A stretch of DNA of 10,023 bases from an uncultured Oscillospiraceae bacterium (lineage in GTDB: Bacteria; Bacillota; Clostridia; Oscillospirales; Acutalibacteraceae): positions 1-10,023 of the forward strand of contig URNB01000075.1 of NCBI GenBank assembly GCA_900549055.1, read 5' to 3'. The notes beneath the pieces are model-generated. The model made no database searches. It was not told the DNA's origin and worked only from the letters and a program-made list of their open reading frames with translations. The position numbers were made by a program, and so were the translations under genes. This document shows positions 1-4,690 of this stretch, piece by piece. Position 1 is the first letter of the stretch. Each line of letters opens with the position of its first letter.

Positions 1-90
1 GTTGTGGAGGCGAACAACGACATCCGTGTATTAAAGGCAAAGGAAAAAGCGGTATATGTTTTTATGATTTTTTATGGAAAGAAAAACTGA
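1..90 (+). CDS. possible 3' end of an upstream reading frame, unidentified
   Basis: Frame 1 is open from the left edge to a TGA at 88-90, giving 29 residues. The first 17 or so codons (VVEANNDIRVLKAKEK) look like ordinary coding sequence for this genome. The remainder, rich in Phe, Tyr and Ile, is less protein-like. If real, the gene would overlap the sugar-kinase start by 17 bases and be translationally coupled to it. NahK-type kinases in gut bacteria often sit next to a sugar-1-phosphate nucleotidyltransferase, and the 'VLKAKEK' stretch is faintly reminiscent of the end of that family, but this is a guess. Too little is present to name a product. Confidence 0.35.
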   Translation, partial: VVEANNDIRVLKAKEKAVYVFMIFYGKKN

Positions 91-1171
91 AGCGCAAAGA
101 CTCCGCGCGGTTGAAAGCTTTAAGACCGCAGGGGAATTTATAAGCTGCGAGCCATACGGCAACGGTCATATAAACGATACGTATTTGGTGGTCTGCAAAA
201 CAGGCAGCGGGAATAAGAGATATATACTGCAGGCGGTTAATACCGATGTCTTCAAAGAACCCGAAAAGCTTATGAGCAACATCGAAAAGGTGACTGCGTT
301 TTTAAGGAAAAACGGCTGCGGCGAGCGCGAGACCTTAAGCCTTGTCAAAACGCGGGATAACAAGCCGTATTTTACAGACGGCGATAGCAACTGCTGGCGT
401 ATGTACGATTTTATTGAGGATTCGATCTGTCTTGAGCTGCCCGAGAGCAATGAGGACTTTTACCAGTGCGCGGTTGCGTTCGGGAAATTTCAAAGATTTT
501 TGGATGATTTCCCGGTCGGCGAGCTTTACGAAACAATACCCGATTTTCACAATACCCCCAAGCGCTTTGCGGATTTTACCGCGGCGGTTTCAAAGGACGC
601 GCTCGGCAGGGCTGCAAATGTCCGTGAGGAAATCGAATTTATAAAATCCCGCCGGGATTTTTACCCTGTGCTTATAGACAATGAAAAGGCAGGGCTTCTG
701 CCGCGCAGGGTAAGCCACAACGATACAAAGAGCAACAATGTTATGCTTGACAGCGTAACGCGCACCGCGCTTTGCGTTATCGATCTGGACACGGTAATGC
801 CGGGCTATTCGGTGACGGATTTCGGTGATTCCATACGCTTTGGGGCAAGCACCGCGGCAGAGGACGAAAAGGATCTTTCAAAGGTTCATTTCAGCCTTGA
901 AAAGTTTAAGACATATGCGGCGGGCTACCTTGACGGCTGCGGCGGAATGCTTAAAAATGAAGAAATAATGCTGCTGCCCGAGGGCGCCAAAATGATGACG
1001 ATTGAATGCGGAATGCGCTTTTTGACAGATTACCTCGAAGGGGACACATATTTCAGAACGGCATACCCCGAGCACAACCTTGTGCGCTGCCGCACACAGC
1101 TGAAACTCGTTTCCGAAATGGAAGAACAGTGGGACGAAATGAAAAACGCGGTTAAGGAATTTTGCAAATAA
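74..1171 (+). CDS. nahK: N-acetylhexosamine 1-kinase (NahK/LnpB-like), APH-fold anomeric sugar kinase
   Basis: Predicted cytoplasmic kinase that phosphorylates N-acetylglucosamine or N-acetylgalactosamine at the anomeric carbon with ATP. This gives the 1-phosphate without a mutase step, as in the lacto-N-biose/galacto-N-biose pathway of Bifidobacterium longum. The 365 residues match that family's length (about 360). Visible landmarks are the nucleotide loop GNGHINDTYLV (29-39), RYILQ (49-53), WRMYDFIE (108-115), the catalytic loop SHNDTKSNN (214-222, catalytic Asp217), the metal-binding IDLDT (236-240), and DFGDSIRFGAST (249-260) followed by EDEKDLSKVHFS, which is almost identical to NahK. 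The start is the only possible one near the N-terminus, because TGA lies in frame at 65-67. No well-spaced Shine-Dalgarno precedes it (AGGAAAAAG ends about 25 bases upstream), so coupling to the upstream frame is possible. Automatic pipelines often label such genes 'aminoglycoside phosphotransferase' or 'mucin desulfatase'. Family confidence is high; exact sugar specificity is inferred. Confidence 0.88.
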   Translation: MERKTEAQRLRAVESFKTAGEFISCEPYGNGHINDTYLVVCKTGSGNKRYILQAVNTDVFKEPEKLMSNIEKVTAFLRKNGCGERETLSLVKTRDNKPYFTDGDSNCWRMYDFIEDSICLELPESNEDFYQCAVAFGKFQRFLDDFPVGELYETIPDFHNTPKRFADFTAAVSKDALGRAANVREEIEFIKSRRDFYPVLIDNEKAGLLPRRVSHNDTKSNNVMLDSVTRTALCVIDLDTVMPGYSVTDFGDSIRFGASTAAEDEKDLSKVHFSLEKFKTYAAGYLDGCGGMLKNEEIMLLPEGAKMMTIECGMRFLTDYLEGDTYFRTAYPEHNLVRCRTQLKLVSEMEEQWDEMKNAVKEFCK

Positions 1172-1214
1172 AATCTGTTTGGCTGTTAAACGATATATTT
1201 GATAAATTAATAAA

Positions 1215-1258
1215 ATATAGCGCGGCGGGTACTTGAAAAAGTGCCCGCCGTGTTGTAT
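1215..1258 (+). terminator. strong hairpin downstream of nahK, probable (possibly bidirectional) terminator
   Basis: The core stem pairs 1223-1234 with 1239-1250 (12 pairs, one G-U wobble) around a GAAA tetraloop at 1235-1238. Pairing can be extended outwards, with further wobbles, to about 20 pairs (1215-1234 with 1239-1258). It lies 44 bases after the nahK stop. The downstream T-run is poor (TGTTGTATAAT). On the opposite strand the stem is followed by a more T-rich stretch, so it may end transcription in either direction. Intrinsic termination is inferred from the structure. Confidence 0.6.
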
Positions 1259-1261
1259 AAT
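1233..1261 (+). promoter_or_regulatory. near-consensus sigma-A type promoter for the miaB operon
   Basis: A -35 element TTGAAA (1233-1238, 5 of 6 matches to TTGACA) is followed after exactly 17 bases by a perfect -10 TATAAT (1256-1261). Transcription would begin near 1268, giving a leader of about 25 bases before the miaB GTG. The -35 box is formed by the last two stem bases and the loop of the terminator hairpin, and the spacer contains the whole right arm of the stem. Confidence 0.7.
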
Positions 1262-1280
1262 AAAGTGATATTCCTAAAGT

Positions 1281-1286
1281 GGGAGG
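1281..1286 (+). promoter_or_regulatory. miaB ribosome binding site that decides the start codon
   Basis: GGGAGG lies 7 bases before GTG 1294. An in-frame GTG at 1279 would place this site inside the coding sequence and leave no site of its own. An ATG at 1289 is out of frame and stops after four codons. The start at 1294 is therefore preferred. Confidence 0.8.
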
Positions 1287-1293
1287 ATATGGC

Positions 1294-2700
1294 GTGCTTT
1301 TAAAATCCGCAATTTCTTCGGGCGAGCAGACCGCATACGCCGAGAGGGTTAAAAAACTGGCTTATAAGATATACGGTAAAACTCCGCTTGCCTGCGTTGT
1401 CACCTTCGGCTGTCAGCAGAATGTGAGTGACTCCGAAAGGCTGAAGGGTGAGCTTTCGGAAATGGGCTACGGGCTTACCGATGATATAAACGAGGCTCAA
1501 TTTATAATTTTCAACACCTGCGCCGTGCGCGAGCACGCGGAGGACAGGGTGTACGGCAATATAGGCGTTACAAAGGCGCTTAAAAAGCAGAATCCGAATA
1601 TAATTGTGGCGGTTTGCGGCTGTATGGCGCAAAGGCAGAGTGTGGCGGATAAAATAAAGCGCAGTTATCCGTATGTGGATATGGTGCTCGGCACGCAGGT
1701 TCAGCACAGGCTGCCTGAATTTATCTACAAACGGCTTTCGGGCTCGGGCAGAATATTCGAGCTTGAGCTTTTAAACGAGGAAATACCAGAGGGCGTTCCT
1801 ATAAAAAGGGACGGTACCTTCAAGGGTTGGCTGCCTATAATGTACGGCTGCGATAATTTCTGCACCTACTGCATAGTGCCATATGTAAGGGGGCGCGAGC
1901 GCTCGCGGCAGCCGGAGGCGATAATTGCCGAGGCGGAAGAAATGATTGCCGCGGGGTACAGGGAAATAACCCTTTTGGGGCAAAATGTAAATTCCTACGG
2001 CAAGGGACTTGACTGCGGTATCGGCTTTGCGGAGCTTCTGCGTCGCATAAACGCGCTGCCGGGGGATTTCAGAATACGCTTTATGACCTCGCACCCGAAG
2101 GACTGCACCCATGAGCTTATTGATACGATACGCGACTGTGAAAAGGTAAGCCGTCATCTGCACCTGCCGTTTCAAAGCGGGAGCGACAGAATACTAAAGC
2201 GTATGAACCGCAGGTATGACAGGGAAAAATACCTTGAGCTTGTGAATTACGCAAAGGAGCAAATTCCCGGACTTTCTTTAACGAGCGATATAATCGTGGG
2301 CTTCCCGGGGGAAACCTATGAGGATTTCTGCGATACCGTGAGTCTTATAAGAGAGGTAAAGTTCTCATCGCTTTTCACCTTTATTTATTCCCCGCGCGAG
2401 GGCACACCCGCCGCTGCTATGGAGGACCCCGTTACCCGTGCCGAAAAGGGCAAATGGTTTGCCGAGCTTTTGGCGGCGCAGGAGGAAATAGCGGCTGAAA
2501 ACGAGCAAAAGCTTATAGGCACTTCTCACAGGCTGCTTTGCGACGCAAAGGGCACTGTCGACGGTTATATGTCGGGTCACAGCGAGGGCACTGCGGTAGT
2601 GGAGTTCCCGGGGGATGAGAGCATGATAGGCAAATTTATAAATGTCCGCATTGAGGAATGTGACGGCGTTTTTAAAGGGAAAATAATTACAGAGGAATAG
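1294..2700 (+). CDS. miaB: tRNA-2-methylthio-N6-dimethylallyladenosine synthase MiaB
   Basis: Radical-SAM methylthiotransferase that converts i6A37 to ms2i6A37 in tRNAs reading UNN codons, using two [4Fe-4S] clusters. Numbered from GTG 1294 (468 residues, normal for the family), the N-terminal methylthiotransferase domain carries its three cluster cysteines in TFGCQQN (Cys40), NTCAVRE (Cys76) and CGCMAQ (Cys110). The radical-SAM domain has the CX3CX2C motif in GCDNFCTYCIVPYVRGRERSR (Cys186, Cys190, Cys193). LGQNVNSYG, RFMTSHP, HLPFQSGSDRIL and SDIIVGFPGET are typical MiaB blocks, and a TRAM-type RNA-binding domain occupies about 405-465. The GCQQN form, rather than GCQMN, is common in Clostridia. 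It is the first gene after the predicted promoter, and the next gene begins 9 bases after its stop. MiaA, which makes its substrate base, is encoded at the far end of the same unit. The arrangement of motifs separates it from RimO and MtaB. Confidence 0.95.
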   Translation: MLLKSAISSGEQTAYAERVKKLAYKIYGKTPLACVVTFGCQQNVSDSERLKGELSEMGYGLTDDINEAQFIIFNTCAVREHAEDRVYGNIGVTKALKKQNPNIIVAVCGCMAQRQSVADKIKRSYPYVDMVLGTQVQHRLPEFIYKRLSGSGRIFELELLNEEIPEGVPIKRDGTFKGWLPIMYGCDNFCTYCIVPYVRGRERSRQPEAIIAEAEEMIAAGYREITLLGQNVNSYGKGLDCGIGFAELLRRINALPGDFRIRFMTSHPKDCTHELIDTIRDCEKVSRHLHLPFQSGSDRILKRMNRRYDREKYLELVNYAKEQIPGLSLTSDIIVGFPGETYEDFCDTVSLIREVKFSSLFTFIYSPREGTPAAAMEDPVTRAEKGKWFAELLAAQEEIAAENEQKLIGTSHRLLCDAKGTVDGYMSGHSEGTAVVEFPGDESMIGKFINVRIEECDGVFKGKIITEE

Positions 2701-2709
2701 GAGACTGCC

Positions 2710-4257
2710 GTGGCTGTGAGCTTAAAAAATGTGCTTGTGAAAATTCCTAAGATAATAACGGTTGTTTTTTCGTTGTATGTTGCAGGTACGCTTTTGCTTA
2801 ATGTTATTCTTAATAATTCGTTTAACCAATACTTTAAGCCCAATTTATTGAGTATTTCAAGCATTGTGCCGTTTGGCACGGCGGTGCTGCTGTTTGCGGC
2901 AGTAACCTTGATTTGCTCGTTTGCGGGTAAACGAAAGGGCGTATCGGAGCGGGGCTTTTACTTATTACTTGCGCTGATTTTCTCGTTTGTTTTTATAATT
3001 CAGCTTTTCTTTTCTTACAATATCTATTTCTATACCGGCTGGGATGTCGGAATTGTAACAGATACTGCGTATAATATGGCTGCGAGAAAGGTATTTGAAT
3101 TTCCGGCGAGTTATTATGAAATATACCCGAATAATTTATTTATAACATACTTTTTGGTTGTTCTTTACAGGATAGGCTTTAAAGTAATACCTTCTCACCC
3201 TTATGCGCTTGTGCTTGTCACCAATAACCTGGCGGTTTGCGCGGGAATTTTTCTTGCGGTAATCTGCATTTACAAAATTACAAATAAAAAAGCGGTAACA
3301 CTCGCCGCTGCATTTATGGGAATACTCATCGGGGCGTTTTCGCCGTGGATTGTAATACCCTACACCGATACCTATTCAATGCTTTTCGCGGCTTTGGCGA
3401 TTTTCAGCGCATTGTTTTTGAAAGGCGTATACAAATATTTGTTTTTCTCATTTTCCTGCTTTATAGGCTATCTGTTCAAACCGACTGTTTTAATAATTTT
3501 CATTGCGGCGGTTATACTCGGAATTATAAATTTACTTTCGGGGCACAAGGCAGAATATAAAAAAGTGGCTGCAATGCTTTGCTGTGTTGCAATAGCTGCG
3601 GCAAGCGCCTTTTCGGTTAAGCATATATTAGTCACACGGAAGAAGCTTCCGGCGGAAAAAAGTATGACAATTACGCATTATTTAATGATGGGCTTAAACT
3701 CCGAAACAGAAGGCGTTTACAGTAGTGACGATGTTAAATATTCAAGAAACATCGGGGATAAAAAAGCGCGGCAGGAAGCGAATATTAAAATAATTCGCGA
3801 ACGGCTTGAAAAAATGGGATTCAATGGTTTTGCAAAGTTAGTTATAAAGAAAAATCTTTCCAATTATAATGACGGTACCTTTACATGGGCAAGAGAGGGA
3901 GGATTTTATAAAACCGTTTATCCCAGCGATTCGCGAGTCAAGACGGCATTAAGAAATTTTTATTTCAACAAACCCGAGGCTTTTCGGTTTTTAGCGCAAA
4001 CTATTTGGTTTTTTACACTTTTGTGTATTTGTTTTTCTGCTTTTCGCAAAGCTTCGGCGTATAGCGGAATAATTTCCCTGGTTGCATTATCGCTTTTCGG
4101 GGAAAGCATATTTTTGCTGTTGTTTGAATGTCGCGCAAGATATTTGTTCTTGTATTTACCGCTTTTTCTTATTTTAGCGGCGGTAGGGCTTGCGGCTTCA
4201 ACCGATATTTGTAAAAAAATTATATTTGAAAGGAAAATTGAAAATGGACGTAATTAA
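2710..4257 (+). CDS. polytopic membrane protein, probable GT-C superfamily glycosyltransferase
   Basis: A 515-residue integral membrane protein with about 12 hydrophobic segments: roughly 14-34, 52-72, 83-103, 141-155, 165-188, 197-213, 222-238, 243-276 (two), 287-304, 429-446, 450-470 and 478-495. A basic soluble region spans 305-428. The first large extracytoplasmic loop after the third segment contains GWDVG (Asp112) and Asp117, then YPNN (139-142). PYTDTYS (217-223), FKPT (256-259) and ECRARYLFLYLP (473-484) follow. An acidic residue in the first loop and a late E-x-R-x-RY block are seen in lipid-linked-sugar GT-C enzymes of the GT39/ArnT kind, which transfer sugars outside the membrane. 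Donor and acceptor cannot be read from sequence. GTG 2710 is chosen because AGGAG (2699-2703) lies 6 bases upstream. The gene is visibly AT-richer than both flanks and overlaps the next gene by 14 bases. A non-enzymatic membrane protein remains possible. Confidence 0.6.
   Translation: MAVSLKNVLVKIPKIITVVFSLYVAGTLLLNVILNNSFNQYFKPNLLSISSIVPFGTAVLLFAAVTLICSFAGKRKGVSERGFYLLLALIFSFVFIIQLFFSYNIYFYTGWDVGIVTDTAYNMAARKVFEFPASYYEIYPNNLFITYFLVVLYRIGFKVIPSHPYALVLVTNNLAVCAGIFLAVICIYKITNKKAVTLAAAFMGILIGAFSPWIVIPYTDTYSMLFAALAIFSALFLKGVYKYLFFSFSCFIGYLFKPTVLIIFIAAVILGIINLLSGHKAEYKKVAAMLCCVAIAAASAFSVKHILVTRKKLPAEKSMTITHYLMMGLNSETEGVYSSDDVKYSRNIGDKKARQEANIKIIRERLEKMGFNGFAKLVIKKNLSNYNDGTFTWAREGGFYKTVYPSDSRVKTALRNFYFNKPEAFRFLAQTIWFFTLLCICFSAFRKASAYSGIISLVALSLFGESIFLLLFECRARYLFLYLPLFLILAAVGLAASTDICKKIIFERKIENGRN
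4229..4234 (+). promoter_or_regulatory. ribosome binding site for the YlbF-family gene, inside the end of the membrane-protein gene
   Basis: AAAGGA sits 9 bases before ATG 4244. This supports ATG 4244 over an in-frame ATG at 4190, which lies well within the preceding coding sequence and would add 18 residues that do not resemble the family. Confidence 0.7.
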
Positions 4258-4648
4258 AGAGGCAAGAAATTTAGGCAAGGCAATTCAGAGCGACCCGCGC
4301 TTTTTAAGGTATGCAAAGGCACGCCTTGCAAACGACGACAACAGCGAGCTGCAGGACGCGATAGGTAATTTTAATCTTGTGAGAATGGAGCTTGACAGGG
4401 AAGCAAATTCCGAAACCAAGAGCGATGACAAAATCAAGGAGCTTAACGAAAAGCTGCGCGGAATTTACAGTGAGATAATGTCCTCTCCCTCAATGGTGGA
4501 GTACAACACCGCAAAGGCTGACTTAGATACCATGATGAACGAGATAAACACAATAATTTCCAAATGCGTAGACGGCGAAGATCCCGACACCTGCGATGTT
4601 CACAGCGGCTGCACCGGAAGCTGCTCAAGCTGCGGCGGCTGCCATTAA
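4244..4648 (+). CDS. YlbF/YmcA family protein with Cys-rich C-terminal tail
   Basis: A 134-residue, mostly alpha-helical cytoplasmic protein. The N-terminal MDVIKEARNLGKAIQSDPRF and the later helical segment with LRGIYSEIMSSPSMVEYNTAKADL are characteristic of the YlbF/YmcA (Com_YlbF) family. In Bacillus subtilis, YlbF and YmcA form a complex with YaaT that carries [4Fe-4S] clusters, affects competence, sporulation and biofilm, and is linked to RNase Y-dependent mRNA processing. Here the last 27 residues hold six cysteines (108, 117, 123, 127, 130, 133), ending in CTGSCSSCGGCH, a plausible metal or Fe-S site. Its place just upstream of mutS and downstream of miaB matches the ymcB-ymcA-mutS-mutL order of Bacillus. 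It overlaps the membrane-protein gene by 14 bases, suggesting coupled translation. Family assignment is fairly secure; whether it acts like YlbF or YmcA is not decidable. Confidence 0.82.
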   Translation: MDVIKEARNLGKAIQSDPRFLRYAKARLANDDNSELQDAIGNFNLVRMELDREANSETKSDDKIKELNEKLRGIYSEIMSSPSMVEYNTAKADLDTMMNEINTIISKCVDGEDPDTCDVHSGCTGSCSSCGGCH

Positions 4649-4677
4649 GCGCTTTAAATTTAAAAAGTCAGAATGAA

Positions 4678-4683
4678 AGAGGA
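4678..4683 (+). promoter_or_regulatory. mutS ribosome binding site that decides the start codon
   Basis: AGAGGA lies 7 bases before ATG 4691. The in-frame ATG at 4673 precedes this site and has no site of its own. Starting at 4691 also gives the expected MutS N-terminus (MAELSPMMKQYLRIK). Confidence 0.8.
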
Positions 4684-4690
4684 TGTAAAA

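Noticed and set aside
74..1171. Aminoglycoside resistance phosphotransferase
   Set aside because: The fold family is shared, but the detailed motifs (HINDTYLV, DFGDSIRFGAST, EDEKDLSKVHFS) are those of NahK-type sugar kinases.
1279..1293. Upstream in-frame GTG (1279) as the miaB start, and the ATG at 1289
   Set aside because: The GTG at 1279 lies before the GGGAGG site and has no ribosome binding site of its own. The ATG at 1289 is out of frame and ends after four codons.
1300..1707. Long open frames on the minus strand, such as opposite miaB, mutS and mutL
   Set aside because: They lie wholly antisense to clear conserved genes, show no recognisable protein motifs, and are expected from codon bias in GC-moderate DNA.
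4190..4243. N-terminal extension of the YlbF-family protein from ATG 4190
   Set aside because: It lies deep inside the membrane-protein gene. A good ribosome binding site and the family's usual N-terminus both point to ATG 4244.
4605..4643. Repeated GCGGCTGC bases in the Cys-rich tail as a structured or regulatory repeat
   Set aside because: They arise from coding repeated Gly-Cys and similar residues; no convincing stem or regular repeat unit forms.
4611..4648. CX3CX2C in the YlbF-family tail (Cys123, 127, 130) as a radical-SAM signature
   Set aside because: The spacing matches, but the protein is a short helical family with no TIM-barrel sequence around it and no other radical-SAM motifs. 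A generic metal or Fe-S site is the safer reading.
4649..4690. TTTAAATTTAAA palindrome-like AT stretch between the YlbF-family gene and mutS as an internal promoter or operator
   Set aside because: It is short, has no paired -35/-10 at proper spacing, and is readily explained as AT-rich spacer before the mutS ribosome binding site.
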